DNA of 44,355 nucleotides from an uncultured Pelagibacteraceae bacterium (GCA_902551215.1 CACDCI010000003.1:1-44355), one strand, 5' to 3'. Positions 8,558 to 18,711 are shown, counted from the stretch's first letter. Notes: a model not told the origin generated them from the letters alone. Numbers and translations are program-made.

Positions 8558-11402
8558 TTTTTCTTTCTTTTTTTAAAACACTAGTTAATTTATTAAGCCC
8601 TGTAGCATTAGACCCTTTAATCATTAAATAATCATTATTATTTATATTGTTTTTAATCAAATCAATTATTTGTGAAATTTCTTTTAAAATTAATCCTTTT
8701 TTCTTATTGTGAATATTTTTATAGGTTTCTCTTATATATTTACCAAAAACATGGACGTTGTTTAATGAAGAAGAATTAATTATTTTGCTTATTTCTAAGT
8801 GCAATTTTTTTGAATGTCTGCCAAGCTCTAACATATCGCCCAAAATTAGGTGTTTTTTATTATTTTTGCTATCGATTAAATCAAAATTATTAATTGAAGA
8901 TTTTAAAGACAAGGGATTTGAATTATAACTTTCATCAATAAGAAAAATTTTCTTTTTATTGATTGTGATTTTAGAGATATCACCGCGTCCGTATGGAATT
9001 TGATAGTTGTAAAAAATATTTTTATTTAAATTTTTGATATCTTTAAAAATTGAAATCACTGTAATAGCAGCAAGCAAATTTTTTAAATTATTTTCAAAAT
9101 TAGACGAAATAAAAAAATATTTCTTTTGATTATTAATATTTACATAAACTTTAAATTTTGTTTTTTCTTTTTTTATAGAAGTCAGACTAACTGTTGCACT
9201 TTTTTTATTCAAACTAAATGAATAAACTTTTAGTTTTTTTCTTATAGCTATCTTTCTATGAAATTTATAAAATTTATCATCGGCATTTAAAACTATTGAT
9301 CCACCACTCATAATGTTGTTCATTATCTCAGATTTTGCCAGTGCAATTTGCTTTAAATTTTTAAAATTTTTTGCATGAGCATAAGAAATATTTGTAATAA
9401 CTCCAACTTCTGGTTTGATAACCTTTGTTAATGTGTCTATTTCTCCCTTTTTATCCATTCCAACTTCAAAAACTCCAAAATTATCTCTTAAGTTTAAGTT
9501 AAACAAACTTAATGGAACCCCATATTTATTATTAAATGATTTATTGGAATAAGTTACACGACAAATTTTATTAAATGTCATTCCAATTAAGTCTTTCAAA
9601 GATGTTTTCCCACAACTTCCTGTTATAGCAATTATTTTTGCTGATGAATTTTCTCTCACTTTGCTTGAAGTTTTTGTTAGAAAATTCAAAGTATTTTTTA
9701 CTTTAATTTGTTTAGATTTTTTTTCTAAATTGCTAATTTTATTTACAATTGCTAACGATGCTTTTTTATTAAAAACCTCTCTTAAATAATGATTGCCATT
9801 TTTTCTTTTGCCTTTAATTGCAAAAAAAACATAATTTTTTTTTATTTCTTTTGAATTGATTGATGCATATTTCAATTTTGTTTTTAATGAAAAGTGATTT
9901 TGGCAACTTTCTTCTTTTAAAATATTTAATTTTAAGTCTTTTGATAAATGTTTATTTTTTTGTTTAATATTTTTTAAAATGCATTTTTTATCTGAAAAAA
10001 AATTTTTAAAATTTCCATAATCTTGAATATTTTCATGTCCCTTCCCTGCTACAACTAAAATTTCACCAGTTAGTAAATTTTTAATTGCTTCTTTAATTGC
10101 TTTTTCTCTACTGGGTATTTCATAAAGTTTTGATTTGTTAATTGTTTCTTTAATATTTGTTCTTATTGTTTTTGGATTTTCTTTTCTTGGATTATCATCG
10201 GTTAAATAAATTTTATTACAAAATTGATTTGCAATTTTACCCATTATAGGTCTCTTGAATTTATCTCTATCGCCTCCACATCCAAAAACAATGGAAATTT
10301 TATTATTTTTAAATTGATCTTTTAAATTTTGAAGGCATATTTTAAGAGCGTCTGGTGTGTGAGCATAATCTAAAATAACTTTAGAATTATTTCTAATTTT
10401 TCCAATTTTTTCTAATCTTCCATTAACAGGTTTCACTTTGCTAATAATTTTTACAATATTTTTAAAACTAATTTTACTTTTTTCTGCTGCAATCATCGCC
10501 ATTAATAGATTTTTAATCTGAATTTTCCCTATTAAATTTGTTTCAATATTGAAAAAATTATTTTTATACTTAATCTTAATAATTTGTTTTTCATTTATAT
10601 ATTCATGACCAACTATACTTGCGTCACCTTTTTCAAAACCAATAGTTTTTAAATTTAATTTTTTTTTTAAAGAAATTTTTTTAATTTTTTTATATTCTGG
10701 AATAGCTATATCTGTAATAATATTTGAATTTTTGCTAAGCAATTTTTTAAAAAGGTACAGCTTTGCATTTAAGTAATTTTTAAAGTTTTTATGATAATCT
10801 AAATGATCGTGAGATAGATTAGTAAAAAGAGCAGTGTTAAAATTTAATCCATCTAACCGATTCTGTTTTAGACCATGGCTAGATGCTTCAAGAATAACAT
10901 TGTCTATATTTTGTTTTTTCAATTTTTTTAAATGATAGCCAAGTTTAATTGGGTCCAATGTTGTATTGTTCACATCTACTTTGCTTGAAATAGTTTTAAT
11001 TCCTAGAGTTCCTATGGACGCTACTTTTTTTTTGTTTAATTTTAATATCTGAAAATAAAAATCAGCTATTGATGATTTGCCGTTAGTTCCTGTAACAGCA
11101 ATTAAATTTTTTGGTTTTTTTTGGTTAATTTTAAAAGCAATTTCAGAAAGTGTTTTTCTGACATTCTTGGTTCTTATATAAAGAATATTATTTTTTAAAC
11201 CTATAAATTTTTGATTTGATACAATTGTTCTAGCACCTTTTTTTATTGCATCTTTAATAAATTTATTACCATCAGTTTTGTTTCCTTTAATCGCAAAGAA
11301 AATGTTATTTTTTTTGCAGGACAAACTATTAAAGCTTAAACCCGAAAAAAAATGATTTTTATTTTTTAAATTATTATTTTTAAAATAGCTGCCGATCAAC
11401 AT
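8547..11402 (-). CDS. murEF: MurE-MurF fusion: UDP-MurNAc-tripeptide synthetase (mDAP type) + D-Ala-D-Ala adding ligase
   Basis: 951 aa single ORF. First half has TGTNGKSS, ASSHGL and DDNPRKENP (DNPR, mDAP-specific MurE). Second half starts a new Mur ligase N-domain at about residue 500 and has ITGSCGKTS, DESYNSNPLS, LGDMLELG (MurF). Confidence 0.93.
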   Translation of the reverse strand: MLIGSYFKNNNLKNKNHFFSGLSFNSLSCKKNNIFFAIKGNKTDGNKFIKDAIKKGARTIVSNQKFIGLKNNILYIRTKNVRKTLSEIAFKINQKKPKNLIAVTGTNGKSSIADFYFQILKLNKKKVASIGTLGIKTISSKVDVNNTTLDPIKLGYHLKKLKKQNIDNVILEASSHGLKQNRLDGLNFNTALFTNLSHDHLDYHKNFKNYLNAKLYLFKKLLSKNSNIITDIAIPEYKKIKKISLKKKLNLKTIGFEKGDASIVGHEYINEKQIIKIKYKNNFFNIETNLIGKIQIKNLLMAMIAAEKSKISFKNIVKIISKVKPVNGRLEKIGKIRNNSKVILDYAHTPDALKICLQNLKDQFKNNKISIVFGCGGDRDKFKRPIMGKIANQFCNKIYLTDDNPRKENPKTIRTNIKETINKSKLYEIPSREKAIKEAIKNLLTGEILVVAGKGHENIQDYGNFKNFFSDKKCILKNIKQKNKHLSKDLKLNILKEESCQNHFSLKTKLKYASINSKEIKKNYVFFAIKGKRKNGNHYLREVFNKKASLAIVNKISNLEKKSKQIKVKNTLNFLTKTSSKVRENSSAKIIAITGSCGKTSLKDLIGMTFNKICRVTYSNKSFNNKYGVPLSLFNLNLRDNFGVFEVGMDKKGEIDTLTKVIKPEVGVITNISYAHAKNFKNLKQIALAKSEIMNNIMSGGSIVLNADDKFYKFHRKIAIRKKLKVYSFSLNKKSATVSLTSIKKEKTKFKVYVNINNQKKYFFISSNFENNLKNLLAAITVISIFKDIKNLNKNIFYNYQIPYGRGDISKITINKKKIFLIDESYNSNPLSLKSSINNFDLIDSKNNKKHLILGDMLELGRHSKKLHLEISKIINSSSLNNVHVFGKYIRETYKNIHNKKKGLILKEISQIIDLIKNNINNNDYLMIKGSNATGLNKLTSVLKKERKNAL

Positions 11403-11406
11403 GGAG

Positions 11407-13098
11407 TTAATTAACTTCTACATATTTTGTGGCTAAAATGGGTCCGATTTTCTCTATAATTTTGCCTGCAATTTCAACTGATGTCCAACCAGCAGTATTG
11501 TAAGGAGTTCCAGTTTGTTTCCATCCACTACCATCTTTGTAATGATAAACATATTCTTTCGAAAGCTTTGGTTCATCTAATAAAATTAATAAAACATACT
11601 TTGGTTTTGATGTAGGAAATATTGATACAAAAGTATTAATTTTATCTTTTGTATATGTGCCATATTTTATTTTTTCAGCTGTTCCAGTTTTTCCACCAAT
11701 CTCATAACCTTTTATATTTGCAAACGTAGCAGTTCCTTCTTTAGTTGATACTACTTTTCTTAAAATAGGATTTATTTTTTCTGAAACCGATGCTTTTAAA
11801 ATTCTATCTCCTTTTGTTTTTTTTTTTAAAGTGTTCTTAATTAAAGTTGGTTTAATATCATAACCACCATTTGTTATAATTGAGTAACCTTTTGCTAGCT
11901 GCAATGGTGTGGTTGTTATACCGTGACCAAATGATGATGTAGCAAGTTTACATTTTCCCCATGTAAATGGGATAGGTTGACCAACTTCTTCAATATCAAA
12001 TTCAATTTTACTCAAAACTCCAATATTTTCTAAAAAAAATTTAAATTTTTCTATTCCTATTTTTTGTCCAATTCTAACGGAACCTATATTCCCTGATCTT
12101 ATTAAAATTTGTTCAGCAGTTAAATCTGAAGGAATTTCATTATCATATTCTCCTATTGGTCTTCCAGCGCATGTAATTTTTTTTGGTAGATCACTAAATT
12201 CAGTTTCTGGTTCAATAACTTCTTCATTTAATCCAGCAGCAATAGTAAAAGTTTTAAAAACAGAGCCAAGTTCATAAACACCTTTAGTCGCTCTATTTAT
12301 ATAATTAACATCTTTAATATTTTCTCTTTTGTTAAGGTTAAAATCTGGCAATGAAATCATTGATAATATTTCTCCATTATTAACATTCATGAGAATTGCT
12401 GCACTTCCTATGTATTGAAAAACTTCTTGAAACTTTATTAACTCTTGTCTAATTAGAAATTGTATATCTGTATCAACAGTTAATTGTAATGGTTCTTTTC
12501 TAGTTTTTAACTCATAATCAAAAAATTTTTCTATTCCTGATACACCATTATTGTCATCATCTATCTGTCCAATGATGTGGCTAAATAAATTTTCATGTGG
12601 ATATAATCTAGTTATTTGTTCTTCAAATCTTATAGATTTATCTCCCAAAAGACGAATTTCTTCAATTTGATTATGAGTAAGTCTTTTCTTAAAACGAAAA
12701 TATTTTTTATTTTTAATTTTTTTTTTAAATTTATTATAGTCTTCTCCTGGAAATAATATTTTCAATCTTATTAAAAGTTTTTTTTCATCAATAATTGAAT
12801 TTGGATTGATCCCAATAGTTTGTGTGTTGACAGCTTTAGCAATAAAATTGCCATTATTATCTAATATATCAGCCCTATAATTTTTTTTTATTGGTAAAAA
12901 TTTTTCTATTTTTATTTTAGAATTTAAAGAACCCAAATAAAAAACCTTGATAGAATAAATTACAGAAACCATAAAAAATACAAAATAAATAAATGCAATT
13001 CTATTAAATGTAATATTTAAATTAGATTTATTTTTTTTATATGAAAACTCACTTTCATAATCTTCCAAAACAAATATTTCGCTATTATCATTTTTCAT
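11407..13098 (-). CDS. ftsI: Penicillin-binding protein 3 / division transpeptidase FtsI
   Basis: 563 aa, single N-terminal TM, SVFK serine motif (YELGSVFKTFT), SGN (IRSGNIGS), KTGT (GGKTGTAEK). Confidence 0.93.
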   Translation of the reverse strand: MKNDNSEIFVLEDYESEFSYKKNKSNLNITFNRIAFIYFVFFMVSVIYSIKVFYLGSLNSKIKIEKFLPIKKNYRADILDNNGNFIAKAVNTQTIGINPNSIIDEKKLLIRLKILFPGEDYNKFKKKIKNKKYFRFKKRLTHNQIEEIRLLGDKSIRFEEQITRLYPHENLFSHIIGQIDDDNNGVSGIEKFFDYELKTRKEPLQLTVDTDIQFLIRQELIKFQEVFQYIGSAAILMNVNNGEILSMISLPDFNLNKRENIKDVNYINRATKGVYELGSVFKTFTIAAGLNEEVIEPETEFSDLPKKITCAGRPIGEYDNEIPSDLTAEQILIRSGNIGSVRIGQKIGIEKFKFFLENIGVLSKIEFDIEEVGQPIPFTWGKCKLATSSFGHGITTTPLQLAKGYSIITNGGYDIKPTLIKNTLKKKTKGDRILKASVSEKINPILRKVVSTKEGTATFANIKGYEIGGKTGTAEKIKYGTYTKDKINTFVSIFPTSKPKYVLLILLDEPKLSKEYVYHYKDGSGWKQTGTPYNTAGWTSVEIAGKIIEKIGPILATKYVEVN

Positions 13099-13363
13099 TA
13101 TTTTCTTCTTTGATTTTTTTAATTTTAGTAATATCTAAAGGAATTAAGTTTTTCTCAAAATATTTAGATTGATATTCAATCAATTTTTTAGGTGTAGTTA
13201 AATAATTATACTCTAATAATTCTAATTCATATTTATTTTTTAAAATACTTATTTTTTCTTTAGCGCTATAAATTTGACTCTCTAGTTTCTTTGTAGAATT
13301 TTTTGTGACAGTAGTAAATATTGTTAAAAAAATGATAAAAAAAATTAAAAATAATTTTTTCAT
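13088..13363 (-). CDS. ftsL: Putative cell division protein FtsL
   Basis: 91 aa, N-terminal TM then coiled-coil-like segment; lies between rsmH and ftsI, the standard ftsL position. Sequence itself is weakly diagnostic. Confidence 0.7.
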   Translation of the reverse strand: MKKLFLIFFIIFLTIFTTVTKNSTKKLESQIYSAKEKISILKNKYELELLEYNYLTTPKKLIEYQSKYFEKNLIPLDITKIKKIKEENNEK

Positions 13364-14370
13364 AATTTTTCAGAATAATTTTCAATTTTAATTAAATAAT
13401 TAAATTTATTTAAAATATCAGTTTCAAAGTTAGAAATATTTTTTTCTTTAATAGCAAATCTTAGTTTGGCTGATCTTGAAGGTTTATTTTCTTTAATTTC
13501 TTCAGTAGATGGGGTTATGGGCTTTTTGTTAATTAATTTAAATAGATTATTTTTTTTTTTTTCTTGAGGCATATATCTTGATACGCCTTTTGTTTTTGAT
13601 AAACTTCTAAAAAAATACTTAATTATTCTATCTTCTAAAGAATGAAAACTTACAACTGCAATAATTCCCCCTTCATCTAAAACTTTAGCTGCATTAATTA
13701 ATCCATAAATCAGTTCACTAATCTCTTTATTTACAAAAATTCTTAAAGCCTGAAAAACCTTTGTAGCGCTGTGAATTTTATAATTTTTTCTTATTTTTAA
13801 TGATTCTATGATTTTTACCAATTTTTGTGTGTCAATTTCCTTTATTTCTCTTTCTTTAGCAATTTTATAAGCAATTCTTTTACTATCTCTTTCTTCTCCA
13901 AAAAATTTAAATATTTTTTCTAAATATTTTTTATCTAACTTATTAATAGCATCTTTTGCTGAAAAATTATTTAAACCCATTTTCATGTTAAGTTCACCAG
14001 AAGCATCAAAAGACAAACCTTTTTTGGGATTTTTTATTTGAGCATATGAATAGCCAAGATCAAAAATTACTGCTTTAATTTTTTCTTTGGTTAATTCTAA
14101 ATCATTTATTTCACTAAATTTTTTATTTTTAAAAATAAACCTATTTTTAAATTTTTTCTCTAGTTCTAATGCAATTTTTTTTGTATCTTTATCTCTATCT
14201 AAAGCAATTATTTTGGTATTTGAAAATTCAAGGATTTTTTTAGTGTGTCCACCTTGGCCAAATGTGCAGTCAATAAATGTGCCACCATATTGAGGGGTAA
14301 TAATGCTAATTATTTCATCTAGCAATACCGGATAGTGTTTTTGTCTTTTCGGTATTATGGTGGCAATCAT
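13360..14370 (-). CDS. rsmH: 16S rRNA (cytosine-1402-N4) methyltransferase RsmH (MraW)
   Basis: [39 protein letters not shown] motifs. Confidence 0.96.
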   Translation of the reverse strand: MIATIIPKRQKHYPVLLDEIISIITPQYGGTFIDCTFGQGGHTKKILEFSNTKIIALDRDKDTKKIALELEKKFKNRFIFKNKKFSEINDLELTKEKIKAVIFDLGYSYAQIKNPKKGLSFDASGELNMKMGLNNFSAKDAINKLDKKYLEKIFKFFGEERDSKRIAYKIAKEREIKEIDTQKLVKIIESLKIRKNYKIHSATKVFQALRIFVNKEISELIYGLINAAKVLDEGGIIAVVSFHSLEDRIIKYFFRSLSKTKGVSRYMPQEKKKNNLFKLINKKPITPSTEEIKENKPSRSAKLRFAIKEKNISNFETDILNKFNYLIKIENYSEKL

Positions 14371-14388
14371 TTATTTTTTTGAAGACCA

Positions 14389-15825
14389 TTAGTTTTTCTG
14401 TCTTCTCAAAAATGCTGGTATTTCTAAATCATCTTCTTCAGATTTATTTTCATCTTCGTCAGATGGTAAAAATTCTTGAGCAGAGCCATCATCGACTGAG
14501 TCAAAAAGTTTTGGATCCTCATCTTCAATCGCAAAATTTTCTAAACCATTTGAAGGTTTTTCCTCTTCTTTGTTCTCTTCAATATTTACTTCTGTTTTGC
14601 TTTCTTGATTGTTTAAGACTTGCTCATTATATTCTTGGTTAAGATCTTTTATTTCATCTGTTGAACAAACATCTTGCGATGTCTCAGTCACAATTTCATT
14701 TTCTAATTTTAATGCATTAGCACCATCTACTGCGGTGGTATGCATTGAATTTGAAAAATTAAAAGATTGTGCAGAACCAATATTAGAAAAATCTGAATAA
14801 CCTGGGTTCCGATTTTGTATTCTGTGAACCATGTTTATAACTGATTTTGCCTCTGGTTGTTGACCATCAAGAGCTGTTGCAACTATTGAAACTCTCATTT
14901 TTCCATCAAGCGAAGGATCTGTTATTGCGCCAATTATTAATTCAGCTTCTGGATCAACCTCAGCTCTTACTTTATTTACAGCTTCATCAACTTCAAAAAG
15001 TTTAAGATCTTTTCCGCCTGTAATATTAACTAGTAAGCCTTTAGCCCCTTTTAAAGTGTAATCATCTATTAAAGGATTGCTAATTGCCATCTCTGCTGCT
15101 TTAATTGCTCTTCCTTCTCCTTCGGCTTGACCAGTGCCCATCATTGCTTTGCCCATTGAACTCATAACTGTTTCAACATCAGCAAAATCTAAATTTATTA
15201 AACCAGGTCTCACCATTAAATCAGTCACACTTTGTACGCCATGCAACAATACGTCATTTGAAAGCTCAAAAGACTCTTCAAATGTTGTTTGTTCACTTGC
15301 AATTTTAAATAAGTTTTGATTTGGAATTACAATAATTGTATCAACGTGTTTTCTTAATTCTTCAAGACCTTGTTGGGCTCTTCTCATCCTTGAAGGTCCC
15401 TCATATAAAAAAGGCAATGTGACAACACCAACTGTTAGTATATTTAATTCTTTTGCTGCTCTTGCTATTACATGAGCAGATCCAGTTCCAGTTCCTCCAC
15501 CCATTCCAGCGGTTATGAAAACCATATTTGCACCTTGTAAAGTATTTACAATATCGTTTAATGATTCATCTGCAGCAGCTTGACCAATGTCTAACTTTGA
15601 TCCAGCTCCCAATCCTTTTGTTAAATTTAATCCAATTTGTATTTTTTGTGTCGCTTTACTATGTTTTAAGTCTTGAGCGTCAGTATTTACTGCAATAAAT
15701 TCTACACCTTGAAGTCCAGACTCTATCATTCCATTGATTGCATTTCCTCCTGCTCCTCCAACTCCAAGAACTAGTATTCTTGGTTTTAATTCTCTTATTT
15801 CCGGTTGTTTAAAGTTAATTGTCAT
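14389..15825 (-). CDS. ftsZ: Cell division protein FtsZ
   Basis: [26 protein letters not shown] (tubulin signature) and C-terminal peptide [12 protein letters not shown]. Coding-strand GAGGGGGGAC ribosome-binding sequence just upstream of ATG at 15825. Confidence 0.97.
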   Translation of the reverse strand: MTINFKQPEIRELKPRILVLGVGGAGGNAINGMIESGLQGVEFIAVNTDAQDLKHSKATQKIQIGLNLTKGLGAGSKLDIGQAAADESLNDIVNTLQGANMVFITAGMGGGTGTGSAHVIARAAKELNILTVGVVTLPFLYEGPSRMRRAQQGLEELRKHVDTIIVIPNQNLFKIASEQTTFEESFELSNDVLLHGVQSVTDLMVRPGLINLDFADVETVMSSMGKAMMGTGQAEGEGRAIKAAEMAISNPLIDDYTLKGAKGLLVNITGGKDLKLFEVDEAVNKVRAEVDPEAELIIGAITDPSLDGKMRVSIVATALDGQQPEAKSVINMVHRIQNRNPGYSDFSNIGSAQSFNFSNSMHTTAVDGANALKLENEIVTETSQDVCSTDEIKDLNQEYNEQVLNNQESKTEVNIEENKEEEKPSNGLENFAIEDEDPKLFDSVDDGSAQEFLPSDEDENKSEEDDLEIPAFLRRQKN

Positions 15826-15997
15826 GTCCCCCCTCTTTATTTTTTATTAAGTTATAGTTTTTTTCTAACTTATTGAAAGTGTTAGTCCAAAACTCATACG
15901 CCCAAGTACCTTTCATAGATTTTTCTATCACGGTTAAACATTTGTATTGTAGATTTTCTATCTTTTGCCTTAAAATATATTCTTCCATCTTTTGCAT
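15815..15997 (-). CDS. Small hypothetical protein (60 aa) between mraZ and ftsZ
   Basis: [63 protein letters not shown]; starts 10 bp after the mraZ stop and overlaps the ftsZ start by 11 nt, matching the tight operon spacing. Confidence 0.6.
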   Translation of the reverse strand: MQKMEEYILRQKIENLQYKCLTVIEKSMKGTWAYEFWTNTFNKLEKNYNLIKNKEGGHDN

Positions 15998-16007
15998 TAT
16001 TTTTTCC

Positions 16008-16451
16008 TCATCTTTCCCATTTAAGGCTTGCTCTATTTATATTAGATTTCTTTCTTGCATGGGCCCTAAATTTTTCAAATATTGTTGGTTCCCAAATTTG
16101 AAATGTTTTACCTTGGCCAACAAATAAGATGCTATTTTTAATTTTTGCATGTTTTAATAATTTTTGCGTTAAAGAAATTCTTCCTTCGGTATCAAATTGT
16201 AAGTTAATACTTTCAGATAAAATTGATGTCGCAAAGTAATCTTTCTTTTCTTCAAAAGGATTTAAAGCGTCAATTGTATTCGAAATTTTTTCTATTCTGT
16301 CTTGTGGCCAAGCTTCTATTGATTGATTGTTAAACGATGGATAACAAACTACTCCGTTGTACCCTAAGTTTGAAAGGTATGATCTAAAGCTAGCTGGCAC
16401 TGACACCCTTCCTTTTTTGTCTAATTTGTTCTCGTAAGTCGATAAAAACAT
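16008..16451 (-). CDS. mraZ: Transcriptional regulator MraZ
   Basis: Two AbrB/MraZ-like repeats: YENKLDKKGRVSVPASFR and LQFDTEGRISLTQKLL; head of dcw cluster. Confidence 0.93.
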   Translation of the reverse strand: MFLSTYENKLDKKGRVSVPASFRSYLSNLGYNGVVCYPSFNNQSIEAWPQDRIEKISNTIDALNPFEEKKDYFATSILSESINLQFDTEGRISLTQKLLKHAKIKNSILFVGQGKTFQIWEPTIFEKFRAHARKKSNINRASLKWER

Positions 16452-16479
16452 AATTCATAATTTCCAATATCTCCCTTAT

Positions 16480-16504
16480 TGGGAATATATGGGATATTAT
16501 GGGT
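16480..16504. promoter_or_regulatory. Candidate MraZ operator: three direct TGGGN repeats
   Basis: Plus strand TGGGA-atata-TGGGA-tatta-TGGGT, starting at 16480, 16490 and 16500 (exact 10-bp period), 29-53 bp upstream of mraZ. Confidence 0.75.
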
Positions 16505-16522
16505 TTTCAACTTACACGTCAA
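16494..16522 (-). promoter_or_regulatory. Candidate sigma70-type promoter for mraZ/dcw cluster
   Basis: Minus-strand TTGACG (16522-16517), 17-bp spacer, TAATAT (16499-16494). An offset CATAAT overlaps the same -10 region. Prediction from motif only. Confidence 0.45.
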
Positions 16523-16693
16523 TCTCTAATTTTGGGCTATTTCACAACAATATTTAAGTACCCACTAGATGTTGTAAGGTCAATTATTTATTTAGTTAAA
16601 ACCAACTTGTGAAAGAAAATAGAGAACAAAAATGATTCAGGAATGAATCAAAAGAAGAACATTTAAAATTAATAATTTAGCAATGTGGATAAA

Positions 16694-17053
16694 CTTGCCA
16701 GACAAACTATAAGCCGGGTTCTGTCTTTTAAACTTATCATTTATCTAGGCTTAAAATCACTTTTAAGCTCAAGCAACTAACCCTGATGACTAGCCAAAGA
16801 CTGCTTTTAGTTTTTCAACAATGTCATCTCTACTTAGTCTTGCTCCCAGTGGGGTTTTCCATGCACTAATTGTTACCAATATAGCCGGTGTGCTCTTACC
16901 ACACCTTTTCACCCTTGCCTTGATATGGCGGTTTATTTTCTGTGGCACTATCCCTAGGGTTTCCCCCGCCAGGCATTACCTGGCACCGTGTCTTTGCAGA
17001 GCCCGGACTTTCCTCTTTAAAAAATTAAAGCGATAAGTCGTTTATCTGGCAAT
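16694..17053 (-). ncRNA. rnpB: RNase P RNA
   Basis: Minus strand contains GAGGAAAGTCCGGGCTC near the 5' end and ACAGAACCCGGCTTATAG near the 3' end, with terminal TTGCCAGATAAA/TTTGTCTGGCAA pairing as P1. Ends approximate. Confidence 0.94.
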
Positions 17054-17091
17054 TTGGAATTTATAACTAAATTCTTAATTTTCAAGAAAAA

Positions 17092-17835
17092 TTAAGGTCT
17101 ATTTTGTATTAAATTTTGACTGATTAATAAGCATTCTTGATCAATTTTTCCATCAACTAGTTTTTGTCTAAATCGTCTTTGAAAAGCTTTTGCAAGAAAT
17201 ACAAAATACTGACCTTTTTTTACATTATTTTTAGTTTTTTTTACATACCCAATATTGAATAAATTTTTAAAAAAAATTCTTTTCATTATTTTATTGCATT
17301 TTTTTTTTCTTAATTTTCTTAATTTTTGTTTATCTAAATTATGCCAAAAACTAACATTTTTTTTAGCTAAATACTCCCATGGAAATTTCTCACCAGGGTC
17401 TTTTTTTCGGTCTGGAGCAATATCTGAATGTCCTATAATATTTTTTTTATTAATTTTATATTTTTTGATTAAAAATTTGATTAAATTAATTAAAGAATTT
17501 ATTTGTTTATTGGAAAATTTTTTATACCCAAATTGATGACCTGGATTAGTAATTTCAATTCCTATTGAGCTTTTATTCAACGAATTAAAATTTTTCCAAA
17601 AAGAAATTCCTGCATGCCAAGCAATATATAAATCAGGAACTAAATTAATTATTTTACCATTTTTAGTTATTAAATAATGGCTTGCAACTTTAGATTGTAT
17701 ATTTGTTAGTCTATTTATTGCTACCTTTTCACTTTTCATTCCCGTATAGTGCAGAATTATGAATCGAACGTCTTTTTTTTGTCTCTTTTTAGAATTAAAA
17801 TTAGGAGAGTAATTTAGTGTTGTTTTAAAGGGCAT
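17092..17835 (-). CDS. N-acetylmuramoyl-L-alanine amidase, AmpD-like (amidase_2 family)
   Basis: FIILHYTGM, SHYLITKNGKI, AWHAGISFW, IGIEITNPG, IIGHSDIAPDRKKDPGEKFPW zinc-amidase motifs. Confidence 0.88.
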   Translation of the reverse strand: MPFKTTLNYSPNFNSKKRQKKDVRFIILHYTGMKSEKVAINRLTNIQSKVASHYLITKNGKIINLVPDLYIAWHAGISFWKNFNSLNKSSIGIEITNPGHQFGYKKFSNKQINSLINLIKFLIKKYKINKKNIIGHSDIAPDRKKDPGEKFPWEYLAKKNVSFWHNLDKQKLRKLRKKKCNKIMKRIFFKNLFNIGYVKKTKNNVKKGQYFVFLAKAFQRRFRQKLVDGKIDQECLLISQNLIQNRP

Positions 17836-17901
17836 TTTAATGCTTTATTATTTTTTTTACTGGATTTACATTATTAATAAAACAATTATATACAATTAAA
17901 A

Positions 17902-18693
17902 ATGAAAAAAATTTTAATAATAACAATGACAGTCATATTGCTTGCAATCAGTAATGTAAGTGCTGGAACTGATGGAGAAAATTCTCTATCAAAGAAAAAT
18001 CCAGGACAAACTAAAGATTGTTTTGAGAAAGTAAATAGAGGTATATTCGTTTTCAACCAAGCATTAGATGGAGCCGTTTTTGAGCCTCTAGCAAAAGGCT
18101 ATAGAAAACTTCCCGTGCCAATTAGAAGTGGTACTAGCAATGTTATAACCAATTTAACTAATCTGATAACAGTGCCTAATAATCTCTTACAAGGAGAATT
18201 TAAAAAAGCAGGTCAAAATACTTTAAGGTTTGCTGTAAATACAACTTTAGGTATTTTGGGAATATTTGACCCTGCATCAGGCTTAGGTTTTGATGAATTA
18301 GAAAAAGAAGATTATGGACAAACATTAGCAAGCTGGGGAGTTGGAGAAGGTTGTTATTTAGTTCTACCGGTATTAGGACCAACTACGGCAAGAGATGCAA
18401 TTGGCATGCTTGGTGGCACTATGGGTGGAGGAGACCCTTGGTATAATGTAACAGTAAAGAACGACACTCAATACTTCACAGATTTCGACTATTATGCTTC
18501 TAGAGCAACTACCGGAATAGATTTTAGAGCCAAAAATATTGAATCATTTGAAAATCTAGAAAAAAATTCAATGGATTTTTATTCATCTGTAAAAAGTTTA
18601 TATTTACAAGATAGAAAACAAAAGATTTCAAATTCCAAAAAGGTTATCGATGCCATGGATGACAGTGACTGGGAAGAAATAGAAACCAATTAA
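17902..18693 (+). CDS. mlaA: MlaA/VacJ family outer-membrane lipid asymmetry protein
   Basis: NRGIFVFNQALD, YRKLPVPIR, FAVNTTLGILGIFDPA, EDYGQTLASWGVGEGCYLVLPVLGPTTARDAIG motifs. Confidence 0.9.
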   Translation: MKKILIITMTVILLAISNVSAGTDGENSLSKKNPGQTKDCFEKVNRGIFVFNQALDGAVFEPLAKGYRKLPVPIRSGTSNVITNLTNLITVPNNLLQGEFKKAGQNTLRFAVNTTLGILGIFDPASGLGFDELEKEDYGQTLASWGVGEGCYLVLPVLGPTTARDAIGMLGGTMGGGDPWYNVTVKNDTQYFTDFDYYASRATTGIDFRAKNIESFENLEKNSMDFYSSVKSLYLQDRKQKISNSKKVIDAMDDSDWEEIETN

Positions 18694-18711
18694 ACTCATA
18701 CCATATCTCTT

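Noticed and set aside
8547-11402. Apparent internal duplication in MurEF (NIFFAIKGNKTDGN.. and YVFFAIKGKRKNGN..)
   Set aside because: Expected homology between the Mur ligase N-terminal domains of MurE and MurF, not a recent repeat.
14379-14642. 87-aa plus-strand ORF antisense to ftsZ
   Set aside because: Arises opposite the low-complexity acidic FtsZ linker; no recognisable protein signature or start context.
16523-16693. Possible additional small RNA or ORF between mraZ and rnpB
   Set aside because: No long ORF and no convincing stem-loop or conserved RNA motif could be identified by eye.
16821-17036. 71-aa plus-strand ORF (MSSLLSLAPSGVFHALIV...)
   Set aside because: Lies antisense inside the RNase P RNA; the higher-GC composition and conserved rnpB sequence explain the open frame.
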